A stretch of 64,000 bases of DNA, from contig NC_092568.1 in the NCBI RefSeq assembly GCF_037975245.1, forward strand, positions 22,718,501 to 22,782,500, written 5' to 3'. Both the position numbers and the translations under genes were made by a program. This stretch comes from Apostichopus japonicus (lineage: Eukaryota > Echinodermata > Holothuroidea > Aspidochirotida > Stichopodidae). Positions 12,101-25,800 of the stretch are shown here, piece after piece (within the stretch, counting starts at the first letter, position 1; each line of letters begins with the position of its first letter). The notes under the pieces were generated by a model. The model saw only the letters and a list, made by a program, of their open reading frames with translations, did not search any database and was not told the origin of the DNA.

Positions 12101-15100
12101 AGGTATACACAATGATACTCAAATGGGAATATAGTCTTCTTTTGCAATGATAGTGTAGTACTAAACTTTTAACTTCTTCCCAGGGCAGTGAAAATGCAGG
12201 AATTGGGTTTACTTGCCAAGTTTTCTTTCCAAAGAAAAAAAAAAGAATGAAAGAGAGACTATTGTTAGTAAACTGAAAGACATTGTTGTCATGTCTGTGT
12301 GTCATAAGTGAAATTCAAAGAAACTACTACGGCATCGAATATCGGGATTTCAATCGGGGAAGATACATACAGTACTGTATAGCAATCTGGAACGTAGTTT
12401 AACCAGGGAGCTGCTACTAGCAGCTCCCTGGTTTAACGGTCATCATTAGTGCCCCCAAGTATGCTAGAGAACTGAGATACTGGTCACTCATGTATATGTG
12501 TGTGTGTGTAAGCTAGTAGTATCCTGTTTAAGCTCTAGTGGGCGCTCCGTCATGACAGGGATTGTGATTCAAAACACTCATTTTTTTTATATATTTTTTT
12601 ATATTTTTATTTAATAAACAAAGGACACTGCTAGGAGGAGTTGAAACATGAACATTTTAACACAAAGCTGAGGTCAAATAAGTTAGCAAAACATTTGAAT
12701 GAAAGGAGGCACTTGAAAACTTACAGTGGAGAGTGGGGGGGGGGACATGTAGCTCATGGATATTTGGGAAAATGTAAAATACGACATGGTACCTAAAGAC
12801 AAGATTCACCACAGGCCACCCCATTCACCAGCAAGCTGGTCATAACTCACACACTTCGTTCCTCCAACAAACTGTAGTTAACTGTTCCTAAACCACGCTT
12901 GAAGACCTATGGTTACAGAGGCTTCAAATACTCTGGCTCTTAACTCTGGAACAAGTTACCAGATCACATTCGAACATGCTATAAACTTTCTACTTTCAAA
13001 AGTCTACTTAAGACCCAATTTTTCACTTGTTCTTTTGTAAATTAATTTACTTTCTTTGTAAAGCGCCTTGAGCAGTGACTTTTGTTTACTGATTTGGCGC
13101 TATATATGTCTCATTTATTATGATGATTATTATTATTATTATCAACTCACAGGGGCTCTAGCCTGTGGCTCCTAAAGAGAATATCCTATAAACAGTCGTA
13201 GTGTCCCCACCCCCTCCCCATTATTCTCCCCACTCCCTCCACTCATGCTCAAACTTGTAAGGCATTTTATGCTGCAGCCCTCAATGCATTCTGCTTCACC
13301 CAGATATTGAATTGCCTTATCGAATGCTATTCAATGTCTTTGGATAATAAGGAGAGTCAAAACTGTCCAGAAGGTGCTGTTGATTAACATTTAGCTATTT
13401 TTAGCTTGCTAACACTTTGTGGTCAAATACTGAAGTTCTTGAAGGAATTACCATTGTCTTTTAAAACGATTAGGTAGGGCAGCACGGTATTCTGTCATAG
13501 ACACTGGTTTGAAAACTCTAACCAAATGGTTAAATACTATTAAACACTAACTGGTGAACAAAACTAACTTGTTTTGATTTAAAAAAATCTTACGAGATTT
13601 TTCAGGTGACGGATCTTTAAAACAAGCGATATCGTCATGAACTGTGCTAATGGGATTTTAATTGTTCAATGTTAAAGGTTATCCGGGAACAAACGAAGAC
13701 CTGACTTGAACTCGGAAGTCCTTGAAATTCTCAAATTTGTCTTGCTCAGAGACACCTCGTAAATGTCAATGCAGTCAGATTAAAAACTCTGCAAACTTAC
13801 ATTCATCATGTAAGAGATATTAAGGTGACTGGTATGTTGGATGGTAAACAGGTTTCTCTCTCCCCCCCCCCCCCCCCCTTTCAAGTGTGTTTTTGATTTT
13901 ATATATCCAAAGATCCTTCAAAAAGAATAATAAAAATAAAAAAATGCAGAGAAGACTGATAAGATTGTTGGGAAAAATACAGTATCATTTCCTGAACTGT
14001 AATACTTTGAACCTTGAATTTTTACATATTAAAATACTTTTGTGTTGTGAAATACTGCCAGATGATTGTATCACAGTACATTTCAAACTACATTGCTTGT
14101 CTTGCTCAAGGATTTTATTATTTGGGGTTCACCCTTGTAGCCTTGTAACGGTTCTTAAATCCCAACTGAATTATTGAAATGGCTACACTTGGGAAAGTGG
14201 GACTATATGGTTGTTCTACAAGATCATATTTTCTCCCTGAGGCATAGAATTAATGTAGGCATGCTCTGTTATAATGGGTGCACTATAAAGCACCATATCG
14301 CAACCCTGAAGCCCACCGCACATATCCCACCCCTCTGTTGGGTTACTTGCATAGTTAATAGTTTGGACAATCAGCTTACAGAGAAGAGCCATTTGAAAAA
14401 AAAAGGATCTGGTTAAAAAATTTTATATTTTTATGTCCTTCGTACTTACAAAGGGTTTGTATTGGTCAGCACTGGAATGGAACAGTGCGAACTATGCTGT
14501 GAAATGTTCATTAATATGCCACTATTATGATCAATTTTCCGATGATGTTTTCTTTTGTCCTCCTCTTCTATCGTGAATCAGCTCCAGATGAGACGATCCT
14601 CAAGGCGATGCTGAGCCGAGAAAAGGAGTTACAACGATCGGATACCGCACAGCGAGCTTTCACTAACAGGTGCACGGACAGTGTGACCGTCGCCAAGAAG
14701 ATTCAAGTCCGAGTGGTCCGGGAATTTGGTCTTCCGGACGAGGCGGTAGAAGTGTTTGACAGCGCCCCCAGCAAGAGTACTTTTACCGATGCGGAGGACT
14801 TGGACCAGGATGAGGAAGTATTCAGACCAAGATGGAACGAACCACCGGATCTCCAACTGCAACATGAACCTCCCAGGAGCCCCGAGGTAAGCCCTCATCA
14901 CTTACCCGAGTAGATTTATCATCTGTCTTGATACTTTCGCTGAAGTGTCAGAATTTTAATTGTCAGAAAAAGATACCAGAACATAGTTTCTGACAGAACT
15001 GATATCAAAGTCTCATAATTTTAATTGTTGAAAAAAGATACCAGAACAGAGTTTTTGACAGAACTGATATAGTTCATTTGAAGCAGTCTATCAAAACACA

Positions 15101-18100
15101 TTACTTTCCTGGTAGGCATATTCAGAAATCAGTAAGCATGGTTGAGAGAGGAAAGAGGGGGGGGGGAGTGGGAGATGAACAGGAGTAATACCAACAGTAT
15201 CACACTTCACTGTTTCACTGTTTAATTTCCACCTATAGATCTTTTATCTCACAACACAGAGTTGGTTTACACATCAATTTATCCACTAAAACATATTTGA
15301 ATTATAACGTCCCAACTATCAGTTAGGTTTTCAGTATTTGCACAAAGAGGTTGAAGGACACCTAAAGATTTTGCTCTGATTTCAAGAATGACAGATGACA
15401 CAGTGGCATCAAACATAAATATGGAGACTCCTTTAACCTATTGCATTCATTTGGGTGAAGTTAAAAAAAAACAATCATTGTGGTTTGTCACATTGTGTAA
15501 ATAGGATCAGTCATTCACAATGAATACGGGGGGGGGGGGGGGGTGGGGGGAACATTTTTGACCCAAGTTATAAATTAGCTTTTCTATTCTTTGAAAATTG
15601 CGTGTTATCTAAATATTTATACAATAAATACTAGTTGTTACGGGGGGAAAGCAAAAGCCCTGCATTCACTCTGATTTCAGTGTAATTTTAAGCTCCATTA
15701 ATCGCAGCTGGTTTTGCAGACATTTTTCATTTAATTCTCAGAACTTGGCCAATTAAAAAAAGAGGCAAGCAAAAAGGATAATCTCAAGATGTTGTTGATT
15801 CATCTCGTCTGTCTTGATGTTAATCAAAAGAATAATATTGTGTTCATATGTTGGAATGCGGGGTGTTATGCGAAATTACAATTTACAAATTTTGTGGTCA
15901 ATACTGAAGTTCTTGAAGGCATTAACGTTGTCTTTTAAAACGATTAGGTAGGGCAGCACGGTATTCTGTCATAGAGACTGGTTTAGAAGCTCTTATCAAA
16001 TGATTAAAAACTATTAAACAATTACAGCCTTAAAGACTAGCAATGACAAGTCTGCATGACATGAGTTTTCTAAAATACATTTTGTATTTATCAGTGCCTT
16101 TCCTTTTAAACCATTTAATCTTCCAGCTAAACTGAACTGCATGTACATGGGTCATATCTCATAGTCAGGTTTTTACAACTTTTGGATGAAAGGTGATGTC
16201 CATCTTAAAAAAATTGTGCAATGAAGTACTCTTTAAAATCCTTATCAGTCTTTCAATGGGGGAACACTCCTCTAGAAAGAAACAAATAATGTACACACTT
16301 ATACATTTTCAAGGGCAAGCTTCCCCCCCCCTGCAAGAGAAGGAAGCAAAACTTTGCATGTCCTGTTTCCCCTCCCCTCCCTTCCCCTCCCCATCCCCCT
16401 CTCCCAACAGGCAGAATCTATTTCTTAGAATCAAATAATACCGTGTACCATTATGCTTAAACATAAAAATGGACTTGTCTTTAATTTCCCTGTGCATTTC
16501 TATAGCCATGTACATCCTTCTTTTAGACAGCTTTTAACTTCATGTCTTGAACTCATTGGTGTCGTATTTGGGACTTTGCTCCCTTCATGTTGAAAAAAAG
16601 CGGGGGGGGGAGGGGAGGGGAATGGGGGCATACCACTGTTGCTCATTCAAGTTGACCATTTGCTATTCAAACAGTATCTGACCATTTTCTGAAGGTATGA
16701 CTGCTAGACCACCCACAGATTAATGTCAACCTCTAATGTCACCTCTGTGCGATAGGGACCCTAAATGTATCTGTCATCACACAAGCACTTGAACCCTTTG
16801 ACAATTTATTAAATAAATATTATCTTCCTATGCTCAGGTGTGTGTGAGCTGTCCCATGTTCACTGACTCTTGTTTCATGAGGGTTACTGTTGATGATTGA
16901 ACTTTGATAAATGTCAAATTTAAAAAAGACCTGAGATGGATGAGAAGGAACATTAAAAGTATCCGGTGTGTTGTTGACAGGTTTCTTGTTGGACTCAAGT
17001 GGTGACAGTGATAAACAACACAAGAGATGTACACATTACACCATTTCTTAATATATAATAGTTAGATAGATATAAGTATTTAGTAAGGAGGGAATCTGTG
17101 GATTCATCTGTAGGCACAACCAATTTAAGTATAAAGTAGGACATGTGGTTTCTGTTTTGGCTTGTTATAAAATGGAGTAGTGATCGTTCATTTGAAATTT
17201 GAGGAAACTTGCAGAATATTTTTTGAAATAGTGGAGTAGGTACATAGTCTTGTTTGTGATGGGTTGTTGTGTACATAGGTATGAAAATATTTCATACTTC
17301 ACTCTTGTTTTGCTAATAAATGGGAAAAGTCTTTTTCCCATCCTTGTGAGATTAACCTCTGACCTTGGCAGTGTAAACCCCATCTTCATAGCAATGGCTC
17401 TTTGCCAGCTTTATTATTCACAGCATGAAAAGATACGCTCATGATAAGAGAAGAAAAACAAAAAGGACTGTTACAACTGAATTTCAAAACATGTTAATCA
17501 GAGGCTTAAAATTGATGAGGATTATTCAAGACCTTTTTGATCCATACAGTAAGCGAAAATGTCTTAGCAAAATTGTTCTATATCCATCTAGCATCCCTGC
17601 TCCCTTTCTTGGTCTGTGTATGGTAAACACCTCACCGATTGGAGCTTTTGGTTAGCCCTCTCTGATTTAAAGGCATTGAAGACTCGCCCACAACCGCCTG
17701 CGGACAATTGAAAAAGTTAACTTTTTGTCGCTTGCAAGTGACGTTTTGTTTGTGTCCCTACAAAATGCAGACAGTAATGAAACGTGATACCTTGTTATCT
17801 TTTATCTAGACCTGAGATGTCCATCGCTGCTATTATATGTAATCTGTGTTGTGGGTATTGAACGTAGCTGTATGTACTGACTGTACACTAGTGTCTAATT
17901 ACCGACGGTAGCAAGCTGTGTGTGTATTTTCTGGGTTCGATGGTGGTGTCTAACACTTCTGTTACACCTCATTCGAAACTAGGTCAGATTACCAGCATGA
18001 GACTTTTCTTTGTGCGTGAGTCTTCACTCCCTTTAACAGGTCTCCATGAATGTCATGGAGACAACCTCACAGAACATCTAACACATTGAGACACAGTCTG

Positions 18101-21100
18101 GGACACATTGTTATTGCACATACTATTCTAGCTTCACAGTCACGTCTGCATTGGTTCTTAGCGGCTTTCTCAGTATGGCTTCTTTCCTATGGAGTCTATG
18201 ACAAAAAGTCATAAACACATCCTGGATTAAATTACTTCCATAAGTAGGAACAGTTTATTACCAAGAAGCGAGTCAGTTATCACAGACAGGTTTCATTAAC
18301 ACTTTCTTATCTATAGCATATACTTAAGTAAAACTTTTTAAATGTAACATATTTAACTGTCTGGACTTTTTGCTCAATTACAGTCGGTCAACACCAGAAA
18401 GGTTTGTTGATTATTTTGGATTGAAAATTGATGATTGCAAACTGAAATGCTGTATGACACCACAACAGCATGAAGCAAAAAGACACGTACACACAAACAT
18501 GCAACTTTAGGAAAAGTGACCCTTGCATGTTGAGTCCTCAATCTAGTGGTGAACTGTTCACTCATCAACGCACTGTTAATGTTGAAATTAGATTAAGTTG
18601 AAGAGTGTACTGGTACGGAATATTGAATTCCTCTTATTATCAACAAATTCTTAAAGTAACTTTGATTAAATTTACTTTTATAAAAAAAAATTAAAAATTC
18701 TTGTGGTCCCCATTGTCTTTTTCACCATTCTAGGCATTTTACCAATTCGTTTTTATCTGCTTAAATAAACAATATTTGTGACACGCAATGTTACCTGTTT
18801 CCATGCAATCACAGATACATGGAATCGCATTAATTCATTAATTAATACAACACCATTTGCTTATCTGTCAACACAGTATCAGTTTCGTACAGGGGTTCTT
18901 TACTGTCCAGGTTCTGGTCTACTGCCCTCTATTTTTAATATACTGGGTAAAGTATCACATGGTATTTTATCCCTATATCTTACAGTACAGATGCAGATTC
19001 CTAACCACAGTAGCTTTCCGTTTGTAAGCAAAGTATTAATAAAAGAAATTATTGTTTGGAACCTAAGATATTTATTCAGGTACAATGAGGCTTCCCAGCA
19101 TTTCATCAATGGATGTCGCTGTCAACTAGATCCGAAGGGAGACATTGTGGGAAGGCAAAATTCATAAAAATACTGGTGTATGGTGGAAATATTCATCAAG
19201 GAGAAAAGGACCAAATAGTCTATGCCAATCTCTGAAAAAACATGGCAAGGACTAGATAGGAGGGAGGGGAATCCTAGTTCTTTTGATACAGCCCCATTCC
19301 CACCCACATAATAATAATTATTGTCAATTCTTCAATGTTACAATTCTTCAATGTTACAATTCTTCAGTGTTACAATTCTTCAATGTTACAATTCTTCAAT
19401 GTTACAATTCTTCAATGTTACAATTCTTCAATGTTACAATTCTTCAATGTTACAATTCTTCAATGTTACAATTCTTCAATGTTACAATTCTTCAATGTTA
19501 CAATTCTTCAATGTTACAATTCTTCAATGTTACAATTCTTCAATGTTACAATTCTTCAACGTTACAATTCTTCAACGTTACAATTCTTCAACGTTACAAT
19601 TCTTCAACGTTACAATTCTTCAACGTTACAATTCTTCAATGTTACACCTATCATGCCCTATGACTGAAGTTTGACAATTTCAATAGTGTGTTTCTTTAGA
19701 CAACGATGAACGAGTGCAACAGGTACATCACAAATGACACAAGAATTGCATCTGGAAATATTTTATTACTAATACTGTAATTCCATGTCGGGATACAGTG
19801 CATTATCTAAACTCTTCCAATGTTCAGGGACATTTATATGTATTTGAAAATTTGTGTTTTTGTCTAGTAGACTTTCTGATTAATGAATAATAAAGTAAGA
19901 AAACAACAGTCTGAGAAGGGAATGAAACTATTTAATTACTTGCTAAGTACTGTAGTTGTCAATGAGTGAGAAATAGCTAAAGATTATGATGATGATGATA
20001 AGTTCCATGTTCAATCTCAGAAAGCATATTCATGCTGATTACATTTTGTGAAATTCTGCAAAGTACAATTGCAACCAGTTTGGAACCACACACAAATAAT
20101 GTTGCTCTAAAGAAGAAGCAGTAAACCAGAGTCGACTTCCGATTAAATGCAAGGATATGGTGGGTTTTATAACCAAAAGTGCACAAAAAGATTGAATAAA
20201 ATCCAGTAAATTACCAGTAAACGTCTTTGAAGTGATCTCTTGAAAGAGCTGTGATGAACTTCAGCCTCCTTTGCGATAAGACAAAAAGTAAGAGCAACAT
20301 TACTGCAGTGTAATAAACACAGAGGGGATATAAGAATCTCTTTTTTGGGGGCTTCATTTTCACTTGAACATGTACCTTTATTGCAATTTTGGATTCCTGA
20401 AAATTCATCAAACAATTTGAAATGAAATGATTCAGAAAATTTATGGGTAAAGATTGAAAAGTTGGATGTAAGCAAGATCTATGAATTTTTTTTGAATTTA
20501 TTGGTTTATAAAAGTTCTCCAGATTGACAATTAAGTATTTACTTCGTTCCTCGCTTACCTGTCTCCTCACAACCTTAGCACCCGTTCTACTGTGCCTATA
20601 ATGTCCATGGTATTCCCTTTAACACTGTGCACCCTCCATGACCGGCTCCCCGGTCATTGCCCCCTCCTTCTCATGAGACCATTTTAAGTGCCTACCAGCG
20701 TTTTTTCGATAAGACTTAAGTTTCTGATTTCGAGTTTGCTTCAATGTTAAATTGCAAGCTTTGCTATCATGATGGCATGTGTTATTTTGTATGTATGCGT
20801 GATTCCCCCTTGCAAACATGATATCTCAAGGAAGGAATGTTCAGGTATATCTAACTGTGTCACATTCAATCAACCATTGCTCAGTTAGTTGAGATGAGGT
20901 TTTAAACCAACAACTTGGAATTTAATTTTCCATTGTAAATTTGTCTACCACAGTCAGTCAGTGATTATGACATCACAAACATCTGTGTGTTATATATATC
21001 GTGAAGGCTGTAATATCTCTGCAGGTGACAGTATACAAGAGCTTGCAGCATCAAGGCTGTAGCAGGTTATATGCTTGCTCACTGTCAGCTGTTTGAAGTG

Positions 21101-22194
21101 CACACTACTACCATACAAACTGATGTCCTCAATCGACTGTCCAAAATGTCAAATCCCATTTATTCTCCTGAGACTGAGAGCTTAGAAATAGATTTAATTA
21201 CATTCAGAGAATATTTAAGCAGCTATACATAGGACATTCCCTCGTCCATGGTGCGCGCGCTACAGTAGGACGATCTGAAAACAACCTTGACATTCTCCGC
21301 GTCTTTCAAAATCCTGGGTCTTGTTCTGTCCTCAATGTATGGAGATATTGTCAATATCCTTTAGATGTTAATAGTACCAAACATGATGGGATAAAGCCTC
21401 TTACAGATCAAAGTTATGAGTTCCACACAGATGTGAGATATGATGTAATTTACAGGTTCCTTATTTGTGCATGATAACATCTGCATTCATATTTAAGTTT
21501 AAAAACAATGAAGTCAGTATCATGTTTTGTATTTTGTATTTTTTTTTTTTTAAGTATTTACATTACAGGAAGTATTTGTATCTAGTGCCCTAAAACTCAA
21601 GCAATTAGGAGAAGCCTTTGGTTTCCTGCCTTGCAGCACTAGCCCAGTTTGTGACGTAGTTATAACTATAAGTGCAAAAAAGGTGAAGACAGTGCGCTCT
21701 AATCTGCAAAGGACAAACAAGTAGCTCTTAACAGTAATTGCTGTCATATTTATTCTGGAAAAAATTACGTTGATGCCCTGTAGCTTAGCTAGGATAGTTG
21801 AGCTAAATTGGACACTAATTTTTCAACTGTTAAAGGTTATAACAGGAGTGTTTCCAAACTTTAGAGCGCTAAAACTTTCAAAAGTTTTTTCCTGGAGCGA
21901 TAGTCATCCCACATGATTCTTACTGATTGAGTAGCGCTAAATTAAAGAGGAAAAGGTTACGGAGGAGACTGAAAATACTGAAAATAGCAATTATAAAATT
22001 GCTTGTTTGAAGATTGACTGCTTTTGACTTTCTAGCATCTTATTTAGAGATGAGATGGTTTGAAAACTTAGATTTAGACTAGAGTCTGTTGGAGGATGTT
22101 AAACACTTTTCACACATTAAGTGTATGCAATGCCGAATGACTTTGTCTTTGCAAACTAATTTGAATGGAACTTGAAAAACAGCAATGAATAGTG

Positions 22195-22230
<36 letters not shown>

Positions 22231-22736
22231 AATATTTATATTTATATATATATAAAAATATGTATATATATTTATATATATATATATTTATATTTATATA
22301 TTTATATATATATATTTATATGTATATATTTATATATATATATTTATATATATATATTTATATATATATATATTTATATTTATATGTATATATTTATATA
22401 TATATATATTTATATCTATATGTATATATTTATATATATATATTTATATGTTATATATTTATATTTATATGTATATATTTATATATATATATATTTATAT
22501 GTTATATATTTATATTTATATGTATATATTTATATATATATATTTATATATATATATTTATATCTATATGTATATATATATATATATATATTTATATCTA
22601 TATGTATATATTTATATATATATATATTTATATTTATATGTATATATTTATATCTATATGTATATATTTATATATATATATATTTATATCTATATGCATA
22701 TATTTATATATATATATATTTATATCTATATGCATA

Positions 22737-22777
<41 letters not shown>

Positions 22778-22856
22778 ATATGTATATATTTATATGTATA
22801 TATTTATATATATATATTTATATCTATATGTATATATTTATATATATATATTTATA

Positions 22857-22887
<31 letters not shown>

Positions 22888-25800
22888 TTATATGAATATA
22901 TATATATATATATATTTATATCTATATGTATATATTTATATATATGTATAACCTGTACTCTCTCGATCCTTTCTGACCATGACAACTCTCTCTTAAATTG
23001 ATTTTATTATTGCAAGAAAAGAGATGAAAAGATCAAAGCTGAGTGAATTTTTCTTCCTTCTGGTGATTGTTTCCTCTTTGGATGGCTTGTGCTCCTGAAA
23101 TCAGATTGAGTATCGATTATGGTGCATAAAGCAGGTGTTTCTTATCAGAGAGTCAAAGAAAAATGTTGAACTTCAAAGTGTTTATGATCGTTTTTTATGG
23201 GTGCCATGTAGTATGTATATCTTTTCACCTCATGACAACATTTAGGAGATAAGTAAAATGACATTTCTGAATCCCGTGCCAGATTTATTTTAATTTATCA
23301 TGTCAGAGATGTTTTTGTTGCAAAGATGTTCAGAAGCTTTGTTGTCAGTTGTCAAGATAAATGTACAAAAAAATAGTAAAGAAGACTTTTGCCAGTGGAA
23401 AAGTACAATGCTGCTATTTCCCCATTTTTTTTTGTCTTGTCAATGTTGTGTGAAATGCAAGGTGCTTCTAAAATTAACCCTGATTCCAGTTCACTGAATA
23501 TTTTTGAAGTTTTGAAGTTGCATATATAAATGATATACACCTAAAGAGGTCGTAACAGTTCCTGTAAGATGCGAACAAAACCAAAAAGAGGCGAATATGA
23601 ATGTTCTTAACACTTTGAGTGGTAGAATGATAAGGAAGGTCATTGACCACCAGGGTCCGGTCATAGAGGGCGCCCAGAGTTAAAGGTTACCAGTTCACTC
23701 TAGACACGGTAGAGCCAGAGTGCTGAGGTTGTGAGGAAACATGTAAGCTTGTCACTCGTAAACATCCAACCCTGGTAAGTTATGGAATATACATACAATA
23801 AGTATGAAATAAAAATCTTGATGAGGGGAGGGCATTGTGGGGGGGACGGGGATGGGGGGTGGGGTAGTGCAAGTGCTGGTCTACTTCGCTCTCCTCTTTG
23901 TATTTCCCCGCATCTGGCAATCATAATATACGTGTACGGTATCATAGCTAAGTATTAGATTCTTAGAAAGACTTTTGTTTATTATCTTGTGTATATACAT
24001 GTTAGTAAACATGTGACAGATAGGAATATGTCAAAATGAATCGCATTTAAAGGACATTCTCAAAAACATGTAGTAAGGAAAAGAGAAGTCTGTTGGACAT
24101 AGTGTATTTGGCCTGTTGAAAGATATTAACCCATCAGGTTATTTTGTCTGGATTAACAGTGGTGGGGACTCAAACATACCCTCCTCTAGTCAGGAACAGG
24201 ATGTTGAACCCTGATACAACAATTCTGTCTACGGTTTTCATTTTTATCTTAAATCTGAAAATTAGGTTTAACGTTTGAGAATTTTGGTTTAGATTTACGA
24301 TGTTACACAAAGTCTTTGGATGGGACGTGTAAATTTGGGGAAAAATATATATGTTGGCGAAAGATTTGTCACCATTTCAAGGAATGTAAAGAGTATCGAT
24401 GTCTTGTTTCTGTTTTAGGGACCAGAAATCCATCAAATGTTCATTGGTTTTGTAATGATGTGACTTCTACTTTGTGATGATAATCATGCCCAAATTACTC
24501 TGTAATACAAAAGCTTTTAACTCATTATCTTGCTCTCCTATTCTGGAATTCATATAACGAGGTAAATTTTTTGCCCTTAGAGGTTTTGTGTTGACAAATA
24601 TTCCGGGTGATTTTGTTCTCTCTCTTGTGAAAATAAAATTAGAGGAAATGTGATGCAAGGGCTGGAAGAGTTGAGATAAACGTCCTTGTGATTAACCCCA
24701 AAGTGCACAGATCTTTGAGCAAAAAAATATCAGAGATGACAGAGAATATCTAGAAGTCAGTAGCTTAGAGGAAAGTTTGCTCTCGACAGTTGAAAGACTA
24801 ACAAATTCTAAGCATCCCGGTGAAGTTTAGTTTTCATTAATATCCTTCTGTACCTACCCTTTTTCCAGATAACAGCATTCGAAGTTAACACTTGGTAGAC
24901 GGTTAAAAACCACTGCTGTTAGTCCTGGTTGCATTTCTATAAACACATTTTTGTTTTGAGAAACGACCCTTTAAACAGACAATGTTCATCAATTGAAACG
25001 TGACTGCACTGTGTAGCCTAACATGGAGACTATTTTAATCAGTCTCTCAGATGCAACATAGTAATTCAATGGGAAAACAAGACACCTATGGCCTGAATAA
25101 TATGTTTCCAAAAGCATGATAACGTTGTTAAAGACAAATGGTCTTGAATGTCATCCAGGGATCGTATGTTATTTATGTGGAGTTAAAGGAACAGGTGTTG
25201 TGTGAGTTGTTAGAACTTATAATAAAACAAATTGATTAACATTACCATCAAGAACTGTACTGAGGAGTCGATGTTGTCGTCAGTTTAGCCTTAAAGGAGC
25301 ATTCCAGACATTGAGCATATTTTAATGGTGCATATCTTGTAAACTGGAAAAGTAATAGAAACCTTACCAGCACACAATTATTTTTTCGTGGATGACAACA
25401 TATCGATACTAAAATTCTGCTTTAAGTCATCCTTTAAACATTCACCAACTACTGTATGATGATACAGTATGCTGAGAGATACATCTCTGGTTACATTAAC
25501 TGATAAACTTTATTTAACCGATGTAATCATGTATCTGTTGTTTCTGTGCACATTTTAACATATCAGTTACATAGTTGTCTTGCGCCATTTTGGCATTCTG
25601 TACTAGTTTGCAAAAAGGCTCAAATGACTGTGTACGAAATTTATATTGACTGTTTTGTATAGCAGTGTAACATGCATATTGAATGGTAAGACTTAAAATA
25701 CATCATTTTACCCTGAAGTCTGTTAAAAGCTTACCGAACTGGCTAGATCTGTTTATTATGTCACAGATCATGAATATGCATAATATGCATGGCTATGTAA

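Larger units (their letters stand above)
200..14581 (+). other. Gene 1 intron between exons A and B (14.4 kb)
   Basis: No convincing exon is seen here. Short ORFs in this span look random, lacking domain similarity or coding-type composition. It contains a long inverted repeat (1243-2390), a TTAA-flanked MITE (7939-8395), a minus-strand tRNA-derived SINE (about 9160-9497), a possible inverted repeat (10405-10985), a perfect hairpin (12401-12433), a LINE 3' fragment (about 12845-13142) and one copy of a dispersed 130-bp repeat (13418-13552). G-rich simple tracts occur at about 3029, 7741, 8541 and 9717, and a C16 tract at about 13862. Stretches 2391-7900 and 11000-12400 otherwise show only AT-rich unique-looking sequence. 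Confidence 0.6.

Noticed and set aside
13887-14177. ORF beginning M-Q-R-R-L-I-R-L-L with faint resemblance to a reverse transcriptase region
   Set aside because: Similarity is too short and no neighbouring LINE motifs are visible; probably chance.
18778-19167. 129-codon ORF
   Set aside because: No recognisable domain, no splice-consistent context and intron-like codon use.
19283-19674. Three overlapping plus-strand ORFs of 110-126 codons with the same repeated peptide
   Set aside because: They arise from the 16-bp minisatellite, which cycles identical peptides in all three frames.
20211-20570. 119-codon minus-strand ORF
   Set aside because: Single, unsupported, with no domain, promoter or splice context.
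22192-23001. 269-codon Tyr/Ile-rich ORF, the longest in the window
   Set aside because: It is translated TA satellite with no real composition signal.
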